Source: Bog-756 sp963756515 (lineage in GTDB: Bacteria; Actinomycetota; Acidimicrobiia; Acidimicrobiales; RAAP-2). From it: 64,000 bases of DNA. The stretch lies in the NCBI GenBank assembly GCA_963756515.1, contig CAVWNV010000009.1, forward strand, positions 124,001-188,000. The letters run 5' to 3'. The stretch's first letter is position 1; every line of letters starts with the position of its first letter. The notes beneath the pieces are model-generated. The model was given only the letters and a program-made list of their open reading frames with translations, was not told where the DNA came from and ran no database searches. Positions 9,313 through 16,720 of this stretch are shown here, one piece after another. The position numbers and the translations under genes were made by a program.

Positions 9313-10565
9313 ACATCGCTGTACTGATGGCGTCGGGATCTGACGTCGTCATCGCCCTGGTCATCGCCGTGCCGGTCCTGGTGGTCGGCGGCGGTGTCGT
9401 CGTGGGGACGAGACTGCGGGGTCGGGGGGCGAAGAGCCGTGTTCCCGCCGGCGAGGTGGCCAGTGACGCCCCCACCGATGTCGAGCTGGAGCGGAGTGCG
9501 GCCACCACCCGCGCCGCCGACCCACTGGTGGTGGAGCCGGGCACCGCACCGGTCGAGGCGGACACCGGACCGGCCCAGCCCGAACCGGAACCCGAGCCCG
9601 AACCGGCTACCTACCGGGGCCGACTGGGCAAGGCCAGGGGGCTGCTGTCCGGGTACCTGGGTTCGGTCCGCTCGAAGGGGAAGATCGACGCCTCGTCGTG
9701 GGACGATCTGGAGGAGGCACTCATCCGAGCCGACGTCGGCGTCGGAGCCACCGACGGCCTGCTCGCCGATCTCAAGACCCGGGTCAAGGGCGGAGAGATC
9801 TCCGGAGCCGACGCACTGGTCGACGCCCTCAAAGGCGATCTGGTGGCCATGCTCTCGTCCGCCGACGCCACCCTGGCCCTCCCCGGCGCGGCGTCGGCGT
9901 CATCCAGCGGTCGGGACGGCGACGGCCCGGCCGGCACCGACGGTGACGACCAGGCGCGTCCGGTCGATGTCTGGCTGTTCGTCGGTGTCAACGGGGTGGG
10001 GAAGACCACAACGGTCGGAAAGGTCGCCAACCGGGTGTCGGCCTCGGGGACGAAGGTCCTGCTGGCTGCGGCGGACACCTTCCGGGCCGCGGCCGGAGAG
10101 CAGTTGGCCCTGTGGGCCTCCCGGGCCGACGCCGACATTGTGCGGGGGTCCGAGGGCGGCGACCCGAGCTCGGTGGTGTTCGACGCCGTGCAGCGGGCCG
10201 CGTCCCGGGGCCACGAGGTGGTCCTGGTCGACACGGCCGGCCGCCTGCACAACAAGGTCAACCTCATCGAGGAGTTGAAGAAGATCCGTAGGGTGGCCGA
10301 CCGACCGCCCGGGAAGGTCGTCGAGGTACTGCTGGTGCTCGACGCCACGACCGGCCAGAACGGGCTGACCCAGGCCAAGGTGTTTCTCGAGGCGGTGGAG
10401 GTGTCCGGGGTGGTGCTGACCAAGCTGGACGGCACGGCCAAGGGCGGGATCGTGGTGGCCATCCAGCGCGAGCTGGGGCTCCCGGTCAAGCTGGTCGGGC
10501 TGGGCGAGGGCGTCCACGACCTGGTCGACTTCGATCCGGTGGCCTTCATCGACGCGCTGTTCTGA
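9309..10565 (+). CDS. ftsY: Signal recognition particle receptor FtsY
   Basis: 418 residues. Membrane-docking GTPase that receives SRP-ribosome complexes. It has an N-terminal hydrophobic segment (about 9-30, VVIALVIAVPVLVVGGGVVVG), an acidic linker with Pro-Glu repeats (PEPEPEPEP near residue 95), then the N domain and the G domain: GVNGVGKTT (about 227), DTFRAAA, DTAGR, TKLDGTAKGG. An Ala/Ser/Gly-rich insertion (about 190-215) precedes the G1 motif. GTG start overlaps the smc stop; about 107 nt before ffh. Confidence 0.95.
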   Translation: MNIAVLMASGSDVVIALVIAVPVLVVGGGVVVGTRLRGRGAKSRVPAGEVASDAPTDVELERSAATTRAADPLVVEPGTAPVEADTGPAQPEPEPEPEPATYRGRLGKARGLLSGYLGSVRSKGKIDASSWDDLEEALIRADVGVGATDGLLADLKTRVKGGEISGADALVDALKGDLVAMLSSADATLALPGAASASSSGRDGDGPAGTDGDDQARPVDVWLFVGVNGVGKTTTVGKVANRVSASGTKVLLAAADTFRAAAGEQLALWASRADADIVRGSEGGDPSSVVFDAVQRAASRGHEVVLVDTAGRLHNKVNLIEELKKIRRVADRPPGKVVEVLLVLDATTGQNGLTQAKVFLEAVEVSGVVLTKLDGTAKGGIVVAIQRELGLPVKLVGLGEGVHDLVDFDPVAFIDALF

Positions 10566-10657
10566 CGCGGCGGTCCTGATCCGGACCGGCCGATCCGGCT
10601 CCTCTGGGCCGTCGGTCGGCGGCATCCCAGCGCAACACGGTTCCGGCTCCCGTCCTG

Positions 10658-10663
10658 TAGCCT
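10658..10663 (+). promoter_or_regulatory. Candidate -10 element of ffh (TAGCCT)
   Basis: TAGCCT lies 9 nt before the ATG of ffh, within the 107-nt gap after ftsY. No Shine-Dalgarno sequence is seen before the ATG, which fits a very short leader. Confidence 0.35.
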
Positions 10664-10672
10664 GAGCCACCC

Positions 10673-12229
10673 ATGTTCGAGAGCCTGTCCGACCGATTCG
10701 AGGGGATCCTCAGCCGCCTCCGCAATCGGGGCCGGCTCACGGACGCGGACGTCGACGAGGTCCTGCGCGAGATCCGAACCGCCCTGCTGGAGGCCGATGT
10801 CGAGATCGGCGTGGTCCGCGGGTTCACCGAGGCCGTGCGGGCTCGGTGCGTGGGCCTCGAGCTCTCGCAGTCCTTGAGCCCGGGCCAGCAGGTCATCAAG
10901 ATCGTCAACGAGGAGCTGGTCGCCATCCTCGGCGGCGAGACCCTCAAGCTCACCTACGCCGGTCGCCCTCCCACGGTGATCCTGCTGGCCGGCCTGCAGG
11001 GGTCGGGCAAGACCACCGCCTCGGCCAAGCTGGCCCGCTGGTTCAAGCAACAGGGCCGCAACCCGCTCCTGGTGGGGGCGGACCTCCAGCGCCCGGCGGC
11101 CGTGGAGCAGCTCCGGGTACTCGGTGGTCAGGCCGGCATCTCGGTGTTCAGCGAGCCCACCGACCCGGTGTCGGTGGCCACCGCCGGACTCGAGGAGGCC
11201 AAGCGGCTGGGACGGGACGTCCTGATCGTCGACACGGCCGGCCGTCTGACTGTCGACGAGGACCTCATGGACGAGATCCGGCACATCGCCGGTGCCGTCG
11301 ATCCCCACTACACCTTCCTGGTCATCGACGCCATGACCGGCCAGGACGCCGTGTCGACGGCAACGGCCTTCCACGACGCCCTCACGCTCGACGGGGTGAT
11401 CCTGACCAAGCTGGACGGCGACGCCCGCGGCGGCTCGGCGCTGTCGGTCAAGGAGGTGGTGGGCCGGCCCATCGCCTTCGCCTCCACCGGCGAGAAGCTC
11501 GACGACTTCGACCAGTTCCACCCGGACCGGATGGCCGATCGCATCCTCGGGATGGGCGATGTGCTCAGCCTCATCGAGCAGGCCGAGCGCACCATGGACC
11601 AGGAGGTCACCACCAAGGGCGCCGCGGCCATGATCGAGGGCCGGTTCTCACTCGAGGACTTCCTCGAACAACTGCAGCAGGTCAAGAAGATGGGATCGGT
11701 GTCGGGGATGCTCTCCCTGCTACCGGGGGTGCCGAAGGACCTCAAGCAGGCCTCCGCCGCCGTCGACGATCGGCAGATCGGCCAGATCGAGGCGATCATC
11801 CAGTCGATGACGCCGGGCGAGCGGCAGGACCCGGCCATCATCGACGGCGCCCGCCGGATGCGCATCGCCAACGGCAGCGGCACCGCCACCTCGGACGTGA
11901 ACGCCCTGCTCAAGCAGTTCAAGGAGATGCAGAAGATGATGAAGGGCATGGGGAAGGGCGGTCTGGGCGGAGCCCTCGGGGGCATGTTCGGACGAGGTGG
12001 GCCGAAGATGTCGCCCCAGGCCATGGCCGAGATGGCGAGCATGGGCGGACCCGGAGGTGACCTGGCCGGCCTGGGTGGCCTGGGCGGGGACCCGGCGGCC
12101 CTCGGAGCCGGGTCCATGGCATCCCCGGGCGCACGCTCCGGTGGCGGATCGCGGGGCTCGTCCAAGTCCAAGGGGAAGGGCGGAAGGAAGGGCAAGGGGG
12201 GCGGCCGGGTCACCCCGAAAGCCCGCTGA
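10673..12229 (+). CDS. ffh: Signal recognition particle protein Ffh
   Basis: 518 residues. GTPase of SRP that binds signal sequences and 4.5S RNA. N domain at the start (FESLSDRFEGILSRLR), then GLQGSGKTT (about 107), DLQRPAAVEQL, DTAGRLTVDE, TKLDGDARGGSAL. The methionine-rich M domain includes MTPGERQDPAIIDGARRMRIANGSG. The C-terminus is extended by a Gly/Met-rich then Ser/Lys/Gly-rich basic tail of about 90 residues. No SRP RNA gene is visible nearby. Confidence 0.95.
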   Translation: MFESLSDRFEGILSRLRNRGRLTDADVDEVLREIRTALLEADVEIGVVRGFTEAVRARCVGLELSQSLSPGQQVIKIVNEELVAILGGETLKLTYAGRPPTVILLAGLQGSGKTTASAKLARWFKQQGRNPLLVGADLQRPAAVEQLRVLGGQAGISVFSEPTDPVSVATAGLEEAKRLGRDVLIVDTAGRLTVDEDLMDEIRHIAGAVDPHYTFLVIDAMTGQDAVSTATAFHDALTLDGVILTKLDGDARGGSALSVKEVVGRPIAFASTGEKLDDFDQFHPDRMADRILGMGDVLSLIEQAERTMDQEVTTKGAAAMIEGRFSLEDFLEQLQQVKKMGSVSGMLSLLPGVPKDLKQASAAVDDRQIGQIEAIIQSMTPGERQDPAIIDGARRMRIANGSGTATSDVNALLKQFKEMQKMMKGMGKGGLGGALGGMFGRGGPKMSPQAMAEMASMGGPGGDLAGLGGLGGDPAALGAGSMASPGARSGGGSRGSSKSKGKGGRKGKGGGRVTPKAR

Positions 12230-12328
12230 CCGACCGCTGACCGAGGCCTGACCGAGGCGGATGCACGCCGTCCCCCGCTTTGGTGGGAGACTATCCGGCG
12301 CTATCGACAGAATGCAGAGGAGTTCACC

Positions 12329-12616
12329 GTGGCAGTAAAGCTCCGCCTCGTGCGGATCGGTAAGAAGAAGCAGCCGACCTACCGGCTGGTGGCGGCGGAC
12401 AGCCGTTCACCCCGCAACGGACGGTTCATCGAGATCGTGGGCACCTACGCGCCCCGCGGGAAATCGTTGGCGGAGCCGGACGCCGTCATCGAGATCGACA
12501 ACGCCAAGGCCGTCAAGTGGCTGTCCCAGGGAGCCACCCCGACCGAGCGGGTGGAGAAGCTGTTGAAGAAGTCAGGCGCGCTGGACGAGTTCGCCTCGGC
12601 CAAGGCGGCCACGTGA
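12329..12616 (+). CDS. rpsP: 30S ribosomal protein S16
   Basis: 95 residues. Begins AVKLRLVRIGKKKQPTYRLV and has the PRNGRFIEIVGTY block typical of S16. GTG start with GAGGAG about 9 nt upstream. First gene of the rpsP-khpA-rimM-trmD-rplS group; its end overlaps the next gene as GTGA. Confidence 0.95.
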   Translation: MAVKLRLVRIGKKKQPTYRLVAADSRSPRNGRFIEIVGTYAPRGKSLAEPDAVIEIDNAKAVKWLSQGATPTERVEKLLKKSGALDEFASAKAAT

Positions 12617-12960
12617 CCGACGATCTGGCCGTGGACTCCGATGACGACATCAACGACATCAACGTCCTCGACGACGACGAGGGCCACGAGGACGACGATG
12701 TCGGCAACCGGGTCTCGGGCGGGACGCCGCTGGCGGTGGTGACCTATCTGGTCGGCTCCATCACCTCGGAGCCCGACTCCGTGGTCATCAACACGGAGGA
12801 ACGCCGGGGCTCGGTCCGGTTCCGCATCCACGTGGCCCCCGACGACATGGGCCGGGTCATCGGCCGCCGGGGCCGGGTGGCCCAGGCCATCCGGACCGTG
12901 GTGGCGGCGGCCGGGGCGCGCGACGGGGTGCAGACCAGCGTCGACATCGTCGACGACTGA
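12613..12960 (+). CDS. khpA: KH-domain RNA-binding protein (KhpA/YlqC family)
   Basis: 115 residues. The C-terminal 77 form a single KH domain with the GxxG-type loop in DDMGRVIGRRGRVAQAIRT. KhpA-type proteins bind RNA and sit between rpsP and rimM in many Gram-positive bacteria, as here. The GTG at 12613 overlaps the rpsP stop. It gives an unusual 35-residue, strongly acidic N-terminal extension rich in Asp (DSDDDINDINVLDDDE). A shorter protein starting at GTG 12730 cannot be excluded, but the overlap favours the long form. Confidence 0.85.
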   Translation: MTDDLAVDSDDDINDINVLDDDEGHEDDDVGNRVSGGTPLAVVTYLVGSITSEPDSVVINTEERRGSVRFRIHVAPDDMGRVIGRRGRVAQAIRTVVAAAGARDGVQTSVDIVDD

Positions 12961-12970
12961 GCACCCCACC

Positions 12971-13525
12971 GTGATGGGCGGACCTGCTCACGCCGCCGAC
13001 GTCGGGGCCGGCGACACCACGGGTGGATCCGAAGAGGGCCGCGACCACCGCCACCCGACCCTGCTGGAGGTCGGCCGGATGGTGAAGCCCCACGGCCTGC
13101 GGGGGGACGTGATCGTGTCGCTGTCGACCAACCGCGACGAGCGGGTGGCGGCCGGGTCGGTTCTGACCGCGGCCGACGGCACGGAGTTCCGCGTCGTCCG
13201 GTCCTCTCTCCACCAGGGACGCTTCATCGTCACCTTCGACGGCGTGGTCGGGATCGACGCCGCCGAGCGGCTCCGTGACGTGGTGCTGTACGCGCCACCG
13301 CTCGACGACCCCGACGCGTTGTGGATCCACGACCTCATCGGGGCGCGGGTCGAGGACACGGGTGGATCGGTGCTCGGGACGGTGGAAGGAGTCGAGGCCA
13401 ATCCGGCCAGCGACCTGTTGGTACTGACCGGCGGGGCCCTGATCCCCCTGCGCTTCGTCCTCTCCTCCGAGCCGGGCGTGCGGGTGACCGTCGACGTGCC
13501 CGACGGCCTCCTCGACCTGCCCTGA
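12971..13525 (+). CDS. rimM: Ribosome maturation factor RimM
   Basis: 184 residues. Assists 30S head assembly and binds S19. RimM N-terminal domain with VGRMVKPHGLRGDVIV (about residues 34-49) and a C-terminal PRC-barrel (LWIHDLIGARVEDTGG). About 30 Gly/Ala-rich residues precede the domain, so GTG 12971 or ATG 12974 may not be the true start. Positioned between khpA and trmD as usual. Confidence 0.9.
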   Translation: MMGGPAHAADVGAGDTTGGSEEGRDHRHPTLLEVGRMVKPHGLRGDVIVSLSTNRDERVAAGSVLTAADGTEFRVVRSSLHQGRFIVTFDGVVGIDAAERLRDVVLYAPPLDDPDALWIHDLIGARVEDTGGSVLGTVEGVEANPASDLLVLTGGALIPLRFVLSSEPGVRVTVDVPDGLLDLP

Positions 13526-13539
13526 TCGTCGCCGCGGCC

Positions 13540-14319
13540 GTGGATCCCCTCCGGATCGATGTCTTCAGCCTCTTCCCCGAGGTCATCGAGCACTACGCCG
13601 ATGCCTCGATCCTCGGCCGGGCCCGGGCCGGGGGCCGGCTCGACCTCCGCACCCACGACATCCGCTCGGCCGCCCGCCTTCCCCATCGCTCCGTGGACGA
13701 CGCTCCCTTCGGTGGAGGCGCCGGCATGGTCCTCGGGCCGGAGCCGGTGTTCGGCGCGGTGGAACAGGTGGCCGACTCCCCGGCCGGACTGCCTCGGCCC
13801 CTGGTCCTCCTGACCCCGTCGGGTCGGCGCTTCGACCAGCGGGTGGCCGCCGAGCTCGGCGGTGGCGACAGGGGGTTCTCCCTGCTGTGCGGACGCTACG
13901 AGGGGGTGGACCAACGGGTGGCCGACCACCTGGTCGACGACGAGATCTCGGTGGGGGACTTCGTCCTGGCCGGCGGGGAGCTGGCCGCGCTGGTGGTGAT
14001 CGAGGCGGCGGCGCGGCTGCGGCCCGGCGTGCTCGGCAACGAGCAGTCGGCCGGCGACGAGAGCTTCTCGACCGGACTGCTGGAGTACCCCCATTACACC
14101 CGCCCGGCCGAGTTCCGGGGATGGTCGGTGCCGGAGGTACTCCGGTCCGGGGACCACGGTCGGGTGGAGCGATGGCGCCGGGCCGAGGCCCTGGCCCTCA
14201 CGCTCCGACGCCGACCGGACCTGATCGGGGCCCGGGGAGGCCTGTCCGTCGAGGAGGTCCGCCTACTGGTCGAGCACGGTGAGGTGCAGGTGCTGCGCGA
14301 TCACGGCTACGATTGGTGA
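13540..14319 (+). CDS. trmD: tRNA (guanine-N1)-methyltransferase
   Basis: 259 residues. Methylates G37 next to the anticodon using SAM. SPOUT fold: starts RIDVFSLFPEVIEHY, then FGGGAGMVL, the knot region LLCGRYEGVDQRV (about 111) and SVGDFVLAGGELAALVVIEA. The C-terminal helical domain has TRPAEFRGWSVPEVLRSGDH, a well-conserved family block. GTG start 14 nt after rimM. Confidence 0.95.
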   Translation: MDPLRIDVFSLFPEVIEHYADASILGRARAGGRLDLRTHDIRSAARLPHRSVDDAPFGGGAGMVLGPEPVFGAVEQVADSPAGLPRPLVLLTPSGRRFDQRVAAELGGGDRGFSLLCGRYEGVDQRVADHLVDDEISVGDFVLAGGELAALVVIEAAARLRPGVLGNEQSAGDESFSTGLLEYPHYTRPAEFRGWSVPEVLRSGDHGRVERWRRAEALALTLRRRPDLIGARGGLSVEEVRLLVEHGEVQVLRDHGYDW

Positions 14320-14464
14320 GCCTCGTCGGCGCCGGCCCGTCCGGTGCATCGCATCGAAGGCCCGCACCGCCCGGTGCTCCCTGGTCAGCGAGACCACCGG
14401 GGGATCCTGGTGGTCAGGTGGCCGATGGGGGAGAGTTCGAACGATCCGTGGAGAGACGCGCCCC

Positions 14465-14818
14465 ATGAACCCGACCGACATCATCGACCGAGACAGCCTC
14501 CGGGAGGACGTTCCCGAGTTCCGACCCGGGGACACCGTCAAGGTCCACGTCCGGGTGGTCGAGGGGACCCGTGAGCGGGTTCAGGTGTTCCAGGGGGCCG
14601 TGGTCCGCCGGCAGGGTACCGGTGTCCGCGAGACCTTCACCGTCCGCAAGGTCAGCTTCGGTGTCGGCGTGGAGCGGACGTTCCCGGTCCACTCCCCGGT
14701 CATCGCCATGACCGAGGTGGTGTCCCTGGGGGATGTCCGCCGGGCGAAGCTGTACTACCTGCGCGATCGCCACGGCAAGGCCGCCAAGATCAAGGAGCGG
14801 CGGACTGCCCGCCCCTGA
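14465..14818 (+). CDS. rplS: 50S ribosomal protein L19
   Basis: 117 residues. DVPEFRPGDTVKVHVRVVEG and RVQVFQGAVVRRQG are L19 hallmarks; it ends KLYYLRDRHGKAAKIKERR. ATG at 14465 after a 145-nt gap from trmD. In many actinobacteria lepB and rnhB follow; here there are 114 noncoding bases and then the DUF2469 gene. Confidence 0.95.
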   Translation: MNPTDIIDRDSLREDVPEFRPGDTVKVHVRVVEGTRERVQVFQGAVVRRQGTGVRETFTVRKVSFGVGVERTFPVHSPVIAMTEVVSLGDVRRAKLYYLRDRHGKAAKIKERRTARP

Positions 14819-14932
14819 CCCGGTGGCCGTGGCCGGGTCCGACGCGTCACGGGGTCCGGCCGGAGGTGGGGCACGGTCGTGGGCCGCGGTCATGGACCGG
14901 GCCGGATGCCGCCCTGGGCGAGGGGCACGGCG

Positions 14933-15226
14933 GTGAGTGAGGAGGATCTCGAGCGGTACGAGTCCGAGATCGAGCTGGCGCTGGTGCAGGAGTACCGGGC
15001 CGTGCTGCCGCTGTTCTCGTACGTGGTCGAGACCGAGCGCCGCTTCTATCTGGCCAACACCGTCGACGTCACCGTGCGGTCGGACACCTCGCCGGCCTGT
15101 GTGGAGGTGAATCTCTCCGATGCCTGGGTGTGGGACATGTACCGGCCGGCCCGCTTCGTGCCCTCGGTGCGGATCCTGACCTTCCGGGACGTCAACATCG
15201 AGCGGCTCCCCGAGAAGGACCTGTGA
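14933..15226 (+). CDS. DUF2469 family protein
   Basis: 97 residues. SEEDLERYESEIELALVQEYR at the N-terminus and YLANTVDVTVRS, FEVSDAWVWDMYRP-type block (here LSDAWVWDMYRPARF) identify the actinobacterial DUF2469 family (like Rv2901c). Function unknown. It sits between rplS and yraN as in mycobacteria. GTG 14933 matches family length; a longer start at 14879 adds a Gly/Pro/Arg-rich stretch unlike the family. Overlaps yraN as GTGA. Confidence 0.85.
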   Translation: MSEEDLERYESEIELALVQEYRAVLPLFSYVVETERRFYLANTVDVTVRSDTSPACVEVNLSDAWVWDMYRPARFVPSVRILTFRDVNIERLPEKDL

Positions 15227-15624
15227 CCCAGGGCGCATCCGGGCGCCCTCGTGACACCGGCGACACGTCCCCGGACCGGCGTCGGGCCCTCGGCTCCGCA
15301 GGCGAGGCCGAGGCGGCCCGCTGGTACGAGGAACAGGGATACGAGATCCTCGAACGGAACTGGCGGCGCCGCGAGGGTGAGATCGATCTCATCGCCCGCC
15401 GGGCCGCCACGGTGGCGTTCTGCGAGGTGAAGACCCGGACCAGCGACCGGTTCGGAACCGGGGCCGAAGCGGTGCTCCCGGCCAAGCAGCGACGGATCCG
15501 GCGCCTGGCGGCCCGCTGGCTCTCCGAGCTGACGCCGGCGGTGGGCCGGGCCCGGGTCGAGGTGCGCTTCGATGTGGTGTGCATCACGGCCGGGCAGGTC
15601 GAGGTCATCGAGGACGCCTTCTGA
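15223..15624 (+). CDS. YraN/UPF0102 family endonuclease-fold protein
   Basis: 133 residues. GSAGEAEAARWYEEQGYEILERNWRRREGEIDLIARR, with the restriction-like core Glu-Asp and CEVKTR (about residues 67-72). The family shares the PD-(D/E)XK fold; its cellular role is unsettled. GTG start overlaps the DUF2469 stop. About 25 variable residues precede the domain. Confidence 0.85.
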   Translation: MTQGASGRPRDTGDTSPDRRRALGSAGEAEAARWYEEQGYEILERNWRRREGEIDLIARRAATVAFCEVKTRTSDRFGTGAEAVLPAKQRRIRRLAARWLSELTPAVGRARVEVRFDVVCITAGQVEVIEDAF

Positions 15625-15676
15625 CCCTGTGGCCCCGGTGTACCGCCGATGGAGGCTCCCCGGAACGGGGATCTCG

Positions 15677-15682
15677 TAGGCT
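15677..15682 (+). promoter_or_regulatory. -10 element of a leaderless transcript (TAGGCT)
   Basis: TAGGCT followed by exactly 6 nt and the ATG of the enoyl-CoA hydratase gene at 15689. No ribosome-binding site is present in that space, so transcription probably starts at the ATG. Confidence 0.55.
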
Positions 15683-15688
15683 GCGGGC

Positions 15689-16483
15689 ATGGCCACCGAG
15701 CTCGAGACCCTGATCGTGGAGCGGAAGGACGGGGTCGTGACCGTCACCATGAACCGCCCGGAGCGCAAGAATGCCGCCAACGGCACCATGTGGCGGGAGC
15801 TGCTGGCCACCTTCGACGACGTCGCCACCGACCGCAACGACCGGGTGATGGTACTCACGGGGGCCGGGGACGCCTTCTGCTCGGGAGCCGACCTGAGCAA
15901 CGCCGCCGGCGTGGCCGGTCGCCCCGGGGATCCGTACCTGGTCCAGATGCGGGCCCTCGGTGACGTCGCCCTCCGGCTCCACCGGCTGCCCAAGCCCACC
16001 ATCGCCAAAGTGGGGGGAGTGGCGGCCGGCGCCGGCATGAGCATGGCGCTCGGATGCGACCTGGTGGTCGCCTCCGACACGGCCCGCTTCTCGCAGATCT
16101 TCTCCAAGCGGGGCCTGTCGGTCGACTTCGGCGCGTCCTGGCTGCTGCCCCGATTCATCGGGCTCCACCGGGCCAAGGAGCTGACCTACTTCGCCGACAT
16201 CATCGACGCGTCACGGGCGGCCGAGTTCGGACTGGTCAACCGGGTCGTCCCCGCCGACGAACTGGACGGCTTCGTAGACGGGTGGGCGAGGCGGCTGGCG
16301 GCCGGACCGACCTTGGCGCTGTCGATGACGAAGACCATGCTGAACAACTCGTTCAACCTCTCGATGGAGCAGGCCCTGGAGGAGGAGTCGCGTTCGCAGG
16401 CGGTCAACTTCGCCACCGCCGACACGGCCGAGGCCATGGCGGCGTTCATGCAGAAGCGCGACCCCCTGTTCGAGGGTCGCTGA
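15689..16483 (+). CDS. Enoyl-CoA hydratase/isomerase family protein
   Basis: 264 residues. Crotonase fold: VTVTMNRPERKNAANGTMW at the start, the CoA/oxyanion-hole segments GAGDAFCSGADLS (about 60-72) and GVAAGAGMSMALGCDLVVAS (about 109-128), and the helical C-terminus. Hydrates or isomerises an acyl-CoA; the substrate cannot be read from sequence. The position equivalent to catalytic Glu in the second block appears as GLSVDFGASWLLPR, with Asp in place of the usual Pro-Glu region, so an isomerase-like or non-standard reaction is possible. Leaderless promoter; inserted between yraN and the comM-like gene. Confidence 0.9.
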   Translation: MATELETLIVERKDGVVTVTMNRPERKNAANGTMWRELLATFDDVATDRNDRVMVLTGAGDAFCSGADLSNAAGVAGRPGDPYLVQMRALGDVALRLHRLPKPTIAKVGGVAAGAGMSMALGCDLVVASDTARFSQIFSKRGLSVDFGASWLLPRFIGLHRAKELTYFADIIDASRAAEFGLVNRVVPADELDGFVDGWARRLAAGPTLALSMTKTMLNNSFNLSMEQALEEESRSQAVNFATADTAEAMAAFMQKRDPLFEGR

Positions 16484-16595
16484 CGCCGCCACCGGCCCGG
16501 CGGGGTTGGCTGCTCCTTTCCGTCCGTCCACCCCGCTGGTCTGGTCCACCTCGTCCCGTCAGGACACTCGCTCCGGTCCTGTGACACCGGCGACG

Positions 16596-16601
16596 TAGGG
16601 T
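16596..16601 (+). promoter_or_regulatory. Candidate -10 element upstream of the comM-dprA pair (TAGGGT)
   Basis: TAGGGT followed by 6 nt and a GTG at 16608, the same geometry as the leaderless hydratase gene. It lies 120 nt upstream of the comM-like start. Confidence 0.4.
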
Positions 16602-16607
16602 CCCGGC

Positions 16608-16664
16608 GTGCCTTCGAGTGGCCTTCGGCACCGGTGGTGTGCGGCCCTCCATTCCTTCCAGTAG
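16608..16664 (+). CDS. Possible leaderless upstream ORF (18 codons)
   Basis: GTG placed 6 nt after TAGGGT opens an 18-codon frame (VPSSGLRHRWCAALHSFQ) closed by TAG at 16662. It is not in frame with the comM-like gene that starts at 16721. It may be a leader peptide or merely the start of a 5-prime untranslated region; the coding evidence is only positional. Confidence 0.2.
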   Translation: MPSSGLRHRWCAALHSFQ

Positions 16665-16720
16665 CGGCATCGACGGGGACCCCAGGTCGCGTCGGCCGCA
16701 CCGAACGATCGGAGGGCGCT

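Noticed and set aside
9611..11521. 636-codon minus-strand frame spanning ftsY and ffh
   Set aside because: Antisense to two certain GTPase genes; no family resemblance.
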